Below, one piece after another: positions 36,645-48,724 of a stretch of DNA of 64,000 nucleotides. The stretch is from Pelodera strongyloides (lineage: Eukaryota > Nematoda > Chromadorea > Rhabditida > Rhabditidae), in assembly GCA_036852015.1 (NCBI GenBank), contig JAANDG010000232.1, positions 62,001 to 126,000 on the forward strand, given 5' to 3'. Under the pieces are notes generated by a model. That model searched no databases. It saw only the letters and a program-made list of their open reading frames with translations, and was not told the origin of the DNA. Made by a program: the position numbers and the translations under genes. Position 1 is the first letter of the stretch; each line of letters opens with the position of its first letter.

Positions 36645-36716
36645 TGGAGGTATGGGGAATTGAACCCCAGACCTCTCGCATGCTAAGCGAGCGCTCTACC
36701 ACTGAGCTATACCCCC
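36645..36716 (-). tRNA. tRNA-Ala (AGC), intact 72-base cloverleaf
   Basis: On the minus strand the sequence reads GGGGGTATAGCTCAGTGG and continues as a full tRNA-Ala with anticodon AGC, TTC T loop and paired 7-base acceptor. It is identical to the plus-strand copy except for the TA that copy lacks. The two genes face each other 3' to 3' with a 54-base AT-rich spacer, and T runs after each 3' end can serve as pol III terminators. Confidence 0.95.
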
Positions 36717-37859
36717 GTTGCTCTTGCTTGAGCTCCACCTGCTGATTTCTTGGTCTATATACAATTGATCAAGACCCTAAATTCTAGCATAAGGTTGTAA
36801 CAAAATATCAACCCCAAAAGCTGAACTTCGCCCTTGACCATTTCTATGAAACACCTCAAGCCAGTCATTTGTGATTAATTTTTTTACGTACAACTCCTCC
36901 CGGCTTAATCCGCAACGGAATTTATTCTTTCTCTCACGTAACTCAATTCAACTCCTTTCTTCTGTGCTTTCTAATCATCACAAACTACGGTAGAAGAAAA
37001 ACGCTAAGAACGTTAAGCAATGGACTTTATGGCGGCCCACTCTTACTTTGACCTACGCCTTGCGGCGCCATTGGCGCGCAATGTTTAAGTAGCAACGCTA
37101 TCGCGGCGTTCCATCTGTCCTCAAAAAGGGTTTTCTCTAAGAACTGACGTATAATTTTCAATCTTGACGATCATATGCTATTGATTAGACTTAGCATTTG
37201 ATTGAGTGTGTTTTCCTCTGCACGTCCCTTAGGTTTCAAACCTATTAAAATTAAAATAAACAGACAGTGCCAAGCTTTCGAAATTAAGAAAAAAAAACGT
37301 CGCAGACAGTACTGTAAAGCGCCTACGTAGTGGCCGCTTAGTGGTTTTATGATAACAAAACAACTTTTTAAGATAAGAAAGGAATTTTTCACGCTTTCTT
37401 TGCGTTTCGTTTGCTTTTGAAGGAAAAAAAAGGAAGTAGGGGTTTGAGGCTGAGGTTTCACCTTTCAGTTGTTGAAAAATATAGTGTATTTCCATAAACT
37501 CAGTTTATGGGGTTTCCAAGTATCCGGACAAATTTACCCCATTTTACGACTTCGCGAGACCCATGTATTAATTTCTCATGTCAAATATTCAATTCAGGGA
37601 AAATACGGTAAATTTTACTATTCTTGGAAGGGAACGCGCAGTTGTTTTAAAAATTTATGCGTTTTAGTGTCAAAAAAAAAAATTAAAAAAATTAATTCGT
37701 TTTAGTGTCCCATCCCACCTATGACATCGTATATGTATACGTTTTGCAAAGCGGTAATGTCGTATGCCCATGCCCATGCCATGCAAATGAACAACACGAA
37801 ATCGGGCCAATTAACAAATGCGCCAAGCTCGTGATTATCTTATTACCAGAGGATTACCA

Positions 37860-37985
37860 GAGGTCATATTCACCACTCAATTCCCCACGGGAAATTCCCC
37901 GTCTTTTTCTCTGTGTGTCTCACATTAGAATGCTATTTTTGTCCCTAGGGAATATTTCCCCAAGGGGATCGGGGAATATGGCCTC
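37860..37985. repeat. GAGGCC fold-back element, type Q, copy 2
   Basis: The left end is GAGGTCATATTCACCACTC and the right end GGGGAATATGGCCTC. Its interior GTCTCACATTAGAA and AATATTTCCCC matches copy 1 at 15339-15470. Confidence 0.85.
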
Positions 37986-38298
37986 AGAATTCAGTTTCAA
38001 AAAAGCGATGACCGACGATCATGTATAGCCTCAGTCAAACACATGAATGTACATTACATTGAACTGTGCCGGGTAGGACAAAAAGTGATCGGTTGCTTCT
38101 CATTAAATCATTAGATGTAGGTAATTAAGGGATTTAAACCCCTAACTATAACAGGACGTTTCAAACAATTGTCGGCAACGCTTCTCTTCTCATGCTCACG
38201 ACAGCTACGTCATATGCATAGCTAATGCCCACCCTGCTAACAAAAAGAGGATTATGCATAAGAGAAAAATGAAGAAAAGAGTCATATTTTTAAGTACT

Positions 38299-38429
38299 GA
38301 GGCCATATTCACCAATACGCAGGGAGCCCTCCCTGGCTTCCCCAGGGAGCTAAAGAGTGCGAGAGCAGAAGATATTCAGAGCGCTCGTGAGCTTAGGGAG
38401 GGCTCCCTGTGTGTTTGTGAATACGGTCT
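38299..38429. repeat. GAGGCC fold-back element, type P, copy 3
   Basis: It starts GAGGCCATATTCACCAATAC and ends GTGTGTTTGTGAATACGGTC. Inner arms GGGAGCCCTCCC and GGGAGGGCTCCC, with an AGCGCTCGTGAGC core, are close to the copy at 14829. Confidence 0.85.
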
Positions 38430-40909
38430 ATGATTTTTCACGTTCAAACTCCCAACATTATATATTTGCTGACTTTGATTTGAGATTTTATCGTCATATA
38501 TATTCTAACACTATTAATATTTTGAATACTCTTTCGTTATGGTTATCTTATTATATAAAAGAGTAACTGTAGCCTAATTTGCAAACCGATGTGCGTTACG
38601 GAAATGCAAATTTCGAGTTCGGGAATAAAAAGAATTTCGCAGCTCAATATCGAAGTATGCATATGCAATTGTTTCCTATTATGTGAATTTATTATGATAC
38701 GTTTGAAGCTTTGCATATAAGTATGCCCATGCTAAACCAATCATATTTCCATGTAAGTCGCCTCAGGCGGCGTGAGCCGACTGGTCCCTTATAAATTTCC
38801 TTCTTATTAGCAAACGTAGAAAATTTTTGGCTTTCTGTGCTACGTTACAATTTTCAGATCAATGTGTTAGTTAAGCGTATCATTTTGTTCATTAAAGGTT
38901 TTCGTCTCTCTCTCTCTCTCCCTCTCTCTCTCTGTCTTTTTACACCTCTCCTTTTCTCTCCCATTCGCAATTCTTTGCAAACTTCCGGCGCGAACTCCCC
39001 TGTATCCAGAGAGCGCTATACAATCTCGCAGAATTGCAAATGCACAATTATAATTATACGCGCGTCTTCAGTTACTTACTACGAAACTAAAGTTCGAATG
39101 GGTCCACAAATGCGGGCTGGGGCGCTCGGACGTGCGCATAAGTTACGCGTGAATGCTGCGCAAACTGCGCAGAATTCCAATTCCATTGTCGCAGTTACGG
39201 CTTTCCTGGCTCCTATCTCCTTCCGAGATACTTCCAAAGAGTGCGCTAAATATGCGCAATCTTTCCGCCACAGGTGTGCGCGCAACAGGTGAATTTTTTC
39301 AGCGGCACACACACTGTTTTGAATTGATAGGAAAGCATATGTTGATTTATCTCATATGCGACCTTTTTAATGATTTGTTTTCCGGACCGGGTTTTATCCC
39401 GCACGAATGAAGTTACAGACTATAAAAACTCGTTTTATGTGTATTTTAAAAGGAAGTAAAAATGTAAACGTAGTATACGGAAAAGTGCATAGATAAAGTG
39501 TATCATCCCTCTTGGTAATACATCCCTTACCTTAGTACGCTGCTCTACCCCACCATAGTATACAGTAGTGAAAGCGCATTAAAATGATCGAGGTGTATGA
39601 TCTTTATTTTTCATTTATATAATAAGATGCAATTCTAATCTTCCAGAGTATTTTTTGTCAAAGCAAGTTTTCTTTTTCTCTCTTCTCTCTCTTTCCTCGT
39701 TCTATATCTCCTCGTTTTTGGCTCTAACTTCTCTCTCACCTCTCCCTCTCACCCATAAAATATCCCAAAAATAGGTGGTCAACATTGGCAAATACTCCAA
39801 TAATATCCCTGCTGCCCGTTTCTATTGCACAACGTGACTACAGTAAGACAATAATGGTTTCCAACGCGCGGGTTCACACTTTTGTTGACTCCGCCCCTTT
39901 TTGTTCACATTCCAGAGTTATCAGTGAAAAGAGGTGCGATGTGATTACAATAAATTTTAGAATTTCAAAAGCCTCTATTGCCCGCAAACATATTTTTTTG
40001 CAGTTGAAGAACCACTACATGATTATTCCTATTGACAAATCGTCGATGTGTCGTTTTCCTATTTGGAGCTTATCTACCGTATCCTGGACATGTTTGGTTA
40101 CGTTCTTAGATTCAACCTATGGGTACACCATTTGGTATTGTACCAATCCGTACCCTATCATGCCCTCAGACGGTGCCCCATACTCCAGGTTGCTATAGCG
40201 AATTTGGGGTCTTTTCCCTGACATTCCCAGTTCATAATCTATTACGGTGGGCATACGACTTGTCGTACCGGAAACGACATTTCTTATTTCGACATCTGCG
40301 TTTCCGATATAGCCACGCTCTCTCGCTGGTTTATCGCTAAATAATCAGTGCGCGCATGTCTACGCGCGCGATAAATGATTGATGATCTTGCGCTGTCGCA
40401 GCTTCGAAGGGATAAAAATAGCTTGCTACATATTCTCTCTCTCTCTCTCTCCCTCTATCTCTCTCTAAAATCTCTCTTTCTCAGTAGCTTCTCGCTACTC
40501 TTTTTAGTCTTTGTCGCTTTTCTTAGGTCTTCACGCTCTCTAAATATCCCATGTCGTTTGAAGAGCAAAAATGATCAGCGGCGAATTTACAGCGAGTTTC
40601 TAGGATCAATTAACGAAATAGGGGCACGATTCGAAATTTATGCAAGGTTTAGGCATGTTATTTTGAATATGCAGTGTTTATTTATCTAGGAAGTAAACCA
40701 AAAGCTAGCAATGGTTTCCGAAGTTCCGAATATACCCTACGAATACTATCAAAGTGTCAAATGCCCATGGACTTAATTTCGCTTAATTGCTTACTTTCCT
40801 GAGAACTAATTTTATCATTTTCGGCTAAAACACGTCATTTCCAAAGCTAAGGGCAGTCCTAGATGATCTAATGACGTAGGTAGAGCAAACAGCGAATTCG
40901 CTTCAGCGT

Positions 40910-41302
40910 TTAAAGGGATGGGTTCACGAGAAAATCACCTTGTTTTTATGCTTTAGTGTGACTGTACACAGGTAAACAAAAGTACCAACAAGATAAACTA
41001 AAGGGAAGTTAAGAGATATGGTTGAAACCGACTGTTTTTCACTGTTTTCAGCAAAGTAAACGATGTAAACTCCAGTATATTTTGCCCAAAACAATGTGTT
41101 TCAGCCATATCCCTTAACTTCCCTTTAGTGTATCTTGTTGGTACTTTTGCGGAAAAGCGATCAATACCCACCTTTTTTATCTAATATCATCCCTAGGGAA
41201 TAATTCAAGAAACATTTTGTATGCTCTTTGTTTAAGTTTACTGTGTACAATCAAACTAAAGCATAAAAACAAGGTGATTTTCTCGTGAACCGATCCCTTT
41301 AA
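40910..41302. mobile_element. 393-bp nested double fold-back element
   Basis: The outer arms TTAAAGGGATGGGTTCACGA and its near-perfect inverse, which ends GATCCCTTTAA, pair over about 55 bases. A second inverted repeat inside starts AGTACCAACAAGATAAACTA and is answered by its inverse GTATCTTGTTGGTACTTTT. The termini again contain TTAA. No coding frame. Confidence 0.85.
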
Positions 41303-42354
41303 TCTCATGAATGTTTGGTTCATTCTGCTCGCTCGGTGCAACCAGTTCTTATTCAACTCCAGCGATACCTAAGCGATGTTACAGCGAGCTCCGCTCGAGT
41401 TCGCTAGTACCGCGCCGCATGCTCTTGAAAGGCAAACTTGTTTAGATTATTAAGTGAAACTAAATTGTTCGCTCTCTCAATTCTTTCTTGCTACCGCTAT
41501 TCTCTGTCTTGCTCCCTCGGTACCTTTCACTATGTCCCTCGCTGGCGAACTTCGTATGTCTCTCGCTGTCCCTCTGGATCTATTTTCTATCTCCCTCTCT
41601 CCCTCCCCCCTCTCTCTCTCTCTCTCTATGTTTCATAATCCGCATCGCTATCGATATCTTCTCTCATTCTTTCGCGCCGGAAATAGAAAATGTTTTCGTT
41701 TGCTCATACCATGGCTTGAGTTTTATAATATTGTCCAGCTACTTCTTTGCTTTAGTGCTACCATATAATTCCTTTTTTTGTGCTAATTGTAAATCGTCAT
41801 GGCCGGGGTAACAATTATTTAACAGGAATAATTGTTGTAGTTTGAATCCAAGCGACAACAAACAACAAACACCAAAGAACCCTCAAGCCCTTCCGCATGA
41901 TTTTCTGTGCCGCGATTCCTCTATATATCATGGCTTTTTTTGGGCGAAATGGTCGCTGCGCGCGCTGTCGGCTGTTTCTGTATTTGGAAGCGTGGTGAGC
42001 AGCCACCAGTCAATAATTTATGGCTTTTAGGCTGGAAATCGCCAAGCGACATTCTATTATTATCTCTCCGAAAACCCAGGACATTTTCAATAAAATCGTG
42101 TACAGTATGAATTCGTTGCAAACCGTATTATATTGGGTACCTCATATTTATGTGTGTGATTGCTATGTATCGTTTTGTATTGTATAAACTTTGACGGTCT
42201 GCTTCTATTCTCTGAAATTTTATACTCTTTTCTTTATGTTTGACAGGTTTCAGACAGTATTAATTTAAGTTTTATCCTTTCTAAGAGGGATAGAACGTTG
42301 CTTTTCGACTTTGTATTCAGAATTACCAGCATCCTATCAGTCCTTTTCGTCTTT

Positions 42355-42539
42355 TTAAAGCGAAATACCTGCCGGTTTTTGAAACACATTCATAAGGTAC
42401 ATCAGCAATCCTATGCAACTTATGCAAATGAACATTAATTAGAATAAAAATCGAGCTAAATTCGAGCAACTTTGCATAAATACGTAAGAATTCAGCTGTC
42501 CACGATGTGTTTCAGATACTGGCCGGTATTTCGCTTTAA
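42355..42539. repeat. TTAAAGCG fold-back element, copy D
   Basis: It begins TTAAAGCGAAATACCTGCCG and ends GGCCGGTATTTCGCTTTAA. Its core has TCGAGCTAAATTCGAGCAAC, a small inner inverted repeat typical of the family. Confidence 0.85.
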
Positions 42540-43012
42540 GTTTATGTGTATTTTAATTTGTTTGCTTTAAATAATATATGTTTACCTAATAGTCAACTAA
42601 AAAGGGGAGTCACCCTTTCTTATCAAACCGTCTCTGATTTCGCCCAATAGATTAGTAGTCAATTATGAGGAGGTTACCAACTTCTCAATGACTAAGCCCC
42701 GTTTTTGTTAGTCAGGATCCGTATTTTCTAAAAATGTGTGACATTCAGTTAAAATGTGAGTTATAAATCCTGGTTTGTGGTTATAAAAAGGTCACTTTTT
42801 GCCATCCAACCATGGCTAATTCGTTTTCGTAGTGCGCCAACTTTGGTACTTTTTCGCCGGCTCAAATTTTTATCTGCTCTATCCTTGCTGCATTCTAAGC
42901 GTGTACTTCCAGACGTTTGAGGATGCTCCAAGTACTGGTTACGGTATAGTTCTGTGGATTTTGTTTTGAGATATGTGCTCACCGTTTCCAGTGTTACATA
43001 TGTTGTGATTGT

Positions 43013-43196
43013 TTAAAGAGAAATACCAGCAGGTTTTTTGAAACGCATCGTGGACACCACCACTCTTATGCAGCTTATGCAAATTTACATAAGCAAGAAT
43101 AAAAAATCGAGCTAAATTCGAGGAAATTAGCATAAATACGTAAGAATGCAGTTGTCCACAGATGCGTTCTAAAAACCGGCTGGTATTTCGCTTTAA
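43013..43196. repeat. TTAAAGCG fold-back element, copy E
   Basis: It begins TTAAAGAGAAATACCAGCAG and ends CCGGCTGGTATTTCGCTTTAA, with the family's AAATTCGAG core. Confidence 0.85.
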
Positions 43197-43660
43197 GCAT
43201 GTTGTCTGTATTTCCCCCGCACAATATTCAACGTAACTTTATGCCCGTGGGTCTGGGCATTTAAGCTTTGGCCACGCACGCGCCACCCTTACCTAATCAT
43301 GTCAAATCATCACGTGGCACTCCCTCGTTTTTTCATCACTCTTTATTTTTTCTTATATCTTTCGTTTTTACTGCTTGTCACGTGTTTGAAAAAGTAGGAG
43401 TTTCCGCTGAGTTGAGCATATTCTGGAGTTTTTGCGGTGCTGCAAGGCCAGCTTATGCGAAAGTTGAAACCACGCGTGAGCTCCCACAAAGGGGCCCGCA
43501 AAGGGGGCCGTGACGGGTTTTTGGTTGACATTAGTTTACGATATTTTTTCGTACCCGTCGTTTTAGAACTTTTGGCCAAGTTTCAGTAAATCTCTAGGTT
43601 GCGTAAGTGTTCGCACACGTATGGCGCACTCCCTGCGCACCAGCGGCACAGTTTCTGTCG

Positions 43661-43822
43661 TTAAAGCCGTATAACGGCTGGTTTTGAAATATATACCGGA
43701 CGCTATATTCCCTTGCAGTGTATGCAAAAAACTGCGCGATACTGCGCGGTTTTTTTATTCTGTTTATCGCATATGGGAATGTCCAACATTCGTTTCAAAA
43801 ACCAGCCGTAATATCGCTTTAA
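43661..43822. repeat. TTAAAG fold-back element, third variant
   Basis: The left end TTAAAGCCGTATAACGGCTG and the right inverse AACCAGCCGTAATATCGC then TTTAA pair over more than 25 bases. The core GCGCGATACTGCGCGG is a small palindrome. Confidence 0.8.
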
Positions 43823-44211
43823 TTATTTTCGCAGCAAACGGGTGAGGGGTGCTCGGCGGCGCACCGATAAACCTTCTTGGCCCTAAATCTGCATATGAAA
43901 GTTTGAAAGCTTGTTTATTCAACTCACTGCGTGAATTCAACGTGGCACTATAGTATCCAGTTTCGTTTCGGTTTTTATGAAAGTAATCGAACCCAATGCA
44001 GCCAAACGGGTATAAATGTAATATCCCATTGAGACTCAGAATATCATATGACGATTTCAATATATCAAAAAGATATTCTTTGTAGCACTTGAACCTTTAA
44101 AGGTTTCGTAAATTGTGTTTCATTTTTCCTGCTACCCTCACTTGTCTGGCATCGCATAATTATCTATTTTGTCCATGTTTTTCGGAGCTTGAACATCAAA
44201 CAGACATATTT

Positions 44212-44387
44212 TTAAAGCGAAATATTGGTCGGTTTTTTAATCGCATCGTAGACATGCTTACGCATTTATGCAAATTTGCTCGAATCTACTCGAATTTTAT
44301 TCTACTTTATGTTCGTTTGCGCATAAGATGCGTGAGCATGCTGGTGTAGACGATACGTTTCAAAAACCGGCCAGTATATCGCTTTAA
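44212..44387. repeat. TTAAAGCG fold-back element, copy F, at the lipid-binder promoter
   Basis: It begins TTAAAGCGAAATATTGGTCG and ends CCGGCCAGTATATCGCTTTAA. It ends just before an AT-rich TATA-like stretch and 109 bases before the start codon of the BPI-like gene. Confidence 0.85.
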
Positions 44388-44398
44388 AGCTCGATCAC

Positions 44399-44409
44399 TA
44401 TAAATATAT
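44399..44409 (+). promoter_or_regulatory. Possible TATA box of BPI-like gene
   Basis: TATAAATATAT lies about 95 bases upstream of the start codon and 11 bases right of fold-back copy F. Its position is plausible for a core promoter with a short 5' UTR. The nearby TTGTTTTCAG could instead be an upstream-exon or trans-splice acceptor. Confidence 0.35.
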
Positions 44410-44496
44410 ATTGTTTTCAGGTATTTCATAGACACAAAGAAAAACGGAAAATTCCCGCGTTTTTACAAGCGACAAAAACTCGCAACGAATGATATT

Positions 44497-47400
44497 ATGC
44501 ACACAAAACTACTGTTATTTGTCCTCGTCTTTGTAGTGAACGCACAATCTTTACATTTGAGGAAATACCTGGAAAAGAGGATTAAACATAAACAGGTAGG
44601 TATTTTATGGTCCTGTTCTTTTGGGAGCTCTCTTTTCTCTATTTGCCAGCGGCTCGAGATTCGCACACCTTTATGAGCGCCAACATGCCACCGCGCACCG
44701 ATTAATCCTATCGCTAAGTTAAAATTAGTTAAATAATCCCAGCGCAAGGTAAAAATAAGTAACTAAATGCCAATACAACTGCGCACAAGTTTCCAAAAAC
44801 AGGTATTTCTAGAGAAAATGCGTTTGCATCATTTGCTCTAGAAATACAACGATCTTTCAAATCAGAATTTCTTGTTTCTGCTTCTGTGCTTTTGTCAATT
44901 TGTCCATAAATTAGTTTCTATTCCGGGTAAAGGGTAAAGTCCTCTCATCCTTATCTTTACATAAACCCATAAACCAATATTATTCTTGAAAGTGAGAAAT
45001 AACCGATAAAAAGGCGTGTTCTCCAGGCTTTAATAAAGCAAATGTTATGTTTTTATGGCATTTTTTTCCTGTGATAACTCAGGAATGCCCATAAAAATAG
45101 CGGTCTCTTTCATTTTCTTGTACATTTTCGTCATGTAAACCATTTGATTGTTATTTATGAAGGGTGTGTTGTGATAGCGCCTTATGATCCCTTAGGAATG
45201 CATGTAGATCTGTTTAAACAACTGATGTAAGAAAGACTAACTAAAGCGAAGGGGTTCTGCCCCAGGGGGGGGGGACCAATTTCAACTTCGCCAGTATGCT
45301 AATTATCCCAATGAACAATTGAAAAAGATTTACGCTGTACCTAGCGCACCGAACTGGTACTTATTCCGACAAACTACTTGTGTGAGCATTACATGCTAAT
45401 CACGCGTAGCTGGGCAACTCGGCTTTCCTAGAACCGGGAGATTTCAAAGTTTGAAGATGTCATGATGTCTTTAAAGCGAAATGCTAGCCTCTTTGGAAAA
45501 TTTGCATATGATAAGCAAATCCTATGTATCCTATGCTAATTTTGTACGATTTTTTAGCCAGTCTACATCCGAGACCTGGACTTCTTGCAAGAATATCTTG
45601 ATGCAAGAACCAATAGTGATTCGCTCGAGGACGTTGAGTACGACGTCGAGGCCGACATTAGGGACTTTGAAAATCAGGTGAGGTCTATTCTACTGTCCAG
45701 CGATAATATCGTAGTTGTTTCAAATAGCGAAGTAACCATGCATGGCAAACTGACAAACATACTGTAGTTGTCTCTAGCCGTGCGAAACAATTGGATTACT
45801 GTAGATCAGTTCTTTACAAAATCATAGCTTCAGGTGAACAAGTTCAAGGCGTTTTCGTCCAAGTCGCAGAATGACCCGGACTCGTTTGAAGATGATTTTT
45901 GTGAGTTTTGTTGGTGTGATGTGGTTGATAATTGACTGATTACGTACACTCACTTCCTCTCGCTGACTACGTCTCTCTCTCTCTCTCTCTAATTATCTTC
46001 TCTCTGGCTCTCCCTCTATGGGTGTCACTGTGCCTTTCACTGTCACTCTCTGTCACTCTTTGTATGAGTCTCTCCTTTTCCAACTTCTCTCTTTCTCCTC
46101 ACTCTCTCTCTGCATGAGTGTCTGACTGCTCCACAAATCAATACTATCTCGCACTTGCACTACCGTAACCCGCATGCCAACGTGGTCCCTTTAAAGATGC
46201 TCGAAGCCGGCCGGCACCCAAGCACATCTTGCGACGTCGACAACCGCAGACACCCACTTTAGATGTGAACGCGGCGGAGCTTCATCATGTCGGGACCAAA
46301 GAACGCCCAGCCTATGACGTCATCACCCCTAGACCCGGCATCAAACTGCGTGTAACCGAACACGCACTCACATACATCAAAGAGGTAGCGGAGAAATTTT
46401 TTTTGGAAATCTTTTTTTTTCTGTGCGAACCTGGTACTTGAGACTGCTGATACGCCAGGTTCTATAGTAAGGAATGAAAGTCATGTTATAAAGTTAGGTA
46501 GTTTCTGTTGTATGATTCGTAATTCAGCAAACACTTAATGTGCTGCAGTAGGAAAGCTTATTGAGCTAGGTGAATGGGCTTCATGATGCATCACCAAACT
46601 CTGTAGTTTGTGTGGCCAAGCTTCGTAACAGAAGTTTTTGATAGTTTCCTACATAGCTTGTTGCACCAGGTCAGAACGTACATATTCTGTAGTAGAAGTT
46701 ACGTATGCAATCACATAAGACACCTAAAGACATATTATACGGTACCGATTAGAGTCGACTCTAATACTAAATGGAAGCACATTTCGATATATTTATTTGT
46801 TTCAGAAACTTCTCCTGTTAATCCAGCATGATGCCGTTAGACAGAAACCTCCAGTCTTGAAGGTTCAATACCTTGGAATGAATATTACTGTAGATGAGCT
46901 GCAAATTGTCGAAGTTGTCGCCCCAGAGCTGGACGTGCAGGTGATGATCTATAGCAATTTGACGCAGACTAAGTTTTCGGAAAAAAATCGGGGAAAAAAA
47001 AAACCATCGTGTGACCGAATTTGCTCACAAAATACACAAAAGTTATGACGATATTCCCAACGTAATCAGTATCATTGCTTTGAGTCATTTTTACTTCCAA
47101 ATACTGAAAAAAGTGCTTCTAGCTTCTAAAAATACAATAGTGCTAATTTCATTCATATTTTCAGGCCATTGATCAGAGCACTATACGGATAAGTTCAACT
47201 TCTGGTGCAGCTAAACTATTGGGCGTCTATTCGGCAGTGTTCAATACTAACCGACGAGGACAGTTTCAAGCACTACTAAAGGACTTCAAATTGGACTTCA
47301 AGATCAAGTTCCTGAGGACATTCGAGGGCGGAATTAAGGTTGGTGTTTCGGCTTCAGTATACGGTACCTTTCCTACAATACAGTATACGGTACCTTACCT

Positions 47401-48692
47401 ACAATACTGAACGGTATCTTACCTACAATACAGTATACGGTACCTTACCTGCAATACAGCATACGTACCATAGTGTGGTTACACAGTCCGTCGGAGGTAT
47501 CGTGTGTAGAGCATAAGTACAGCTACCAACTTGAAGCGTGGTTCGGCGGTAGCTCAACTTACGTACTGCATACACAGTTAACCTAAAGTACAGTACACTA
47601 CACTGTTCTCAAATGATAATCCTTCCCAATCGATATTCTACCGTACCCTTCCCGCTCGATAACTAAATTTAGTCGCAGGCATTCCAGATTGTCGACCACA
47701 ACTGCGCGTTTACTGTGGGCGGAGTCGGCGTTCTGCTCAATCCCAACTTGTCGGACCCAATTCGGGAGTTATTAGAGGTTAGTAGTTTTTGGTCCCGATT
47801 TTCACACATACGTCGGATAGAGCACAAGGTTTCTTTTCCGCATAGTAGCCGCAGATCTCCATGCTATGGGCGCGTTCGAGTTGGGCGGAAAACAGAAAAA
47901 CGTGTGTCTGCGTCTCTCACTTTGCACACTCTATACGCAGAAAAGTAGCATGTTTTTCCGTTTTTTGCGAAAAGTATAGCAACGCTACTTTTTCAGAAAA
48001 GTAGCAACTCGAACGCGCCTTATAATGATAAGATAAACAATGTTTAGTTAGCTAATTAATAATTTTAATTTAGGAAAAACTCGGCGAGCGTTTCGCTTCC
48101 AATGTGTGCCGAGGAATTGAGTCCTATGTGCAACACGCCTCGGAAAAGTTCTCTAATGTTCTATCGCTTGTCAGTCCCTTTGAAGGAGGCTTGCTGGAGA
48201 AGTTTAGGTAATTTTTTTGATTTCCGAATTTCTCAATTTCCGAATTTCTCGATTTCGGAGTTTCTTAATTTCATTTTCGGAGTTTCTTAATTTCATTTTC
48301 GGAGTTTCTTAATTTCATTTTCGGAGTTTCTTAATTTCATTTTCGGAGTTTCTTAATTTCATTTTCGGAGTTTCTTAATTTCATTTCCGAATTTCTCAAT
48401 TTCCGAATTTCTCAATTTCCGAATTTCTTAATTTCATTTTCGGAATTTCCGTGCTTCCCAATTACGGACTTTTCCAATTTCGGAGAGATTTCGCAATATC
48501 CAAGAAATATGCTTCCAATTTCAGACAAAATGTCTCGTTCAACAACACGGTGGTCGCCGACCCAACGATTACCAACTCTTTTGTGGAATTTGATATCAAA
48601 GCCGCATTTTTGAGCAATAAGACAGAGTTCATTGAAAAGCCTAAGGAGTTACAGGTAGGGTTTACTGCACTTAGTGAGAACTTTTTGACAAG

Positions 48693-48724
<32 letters not shown>

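Larger units (their letters stand above)
36225..40909. other. Gene desert, part 2
   Basis: Apart from the tRNA pair and two GAGGCC fold-backs I see no gene. Microsatellite TC runs lie near 38907-38940 and 40431-40466, and the TTTATATAATAAGAT motif occurs at 39614. Frames of 100-150 codons (for example 38837-39292) are low-complexity Leu/Ser translations of CT runs and are not supported. Confidence 0.5.
41303..44211. other. Gene desert, part 3
   Basis: Contains CT microsatellite near 41592-41630, fold-back copies D and E, and a related element at 43661. I see no supported exon. Confidence 0.5.

Noticed and set aside
38837..39292. 151-codon open frame
   Set aside because: The N-terminal half is a translated CT microsatellite (LSLSLPLSLC) and there is no family resemblance or splice support.
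36181..39312. Possible coding relationship between frames near 36.3 kb and 39.2 kb (both with LEVCRKK/LEVSRKE-like words)
   Set aside because: The resemblance is short and includes words such as ACTTCCAAA; more likely chance or a decayed repeat than paralogous genes.
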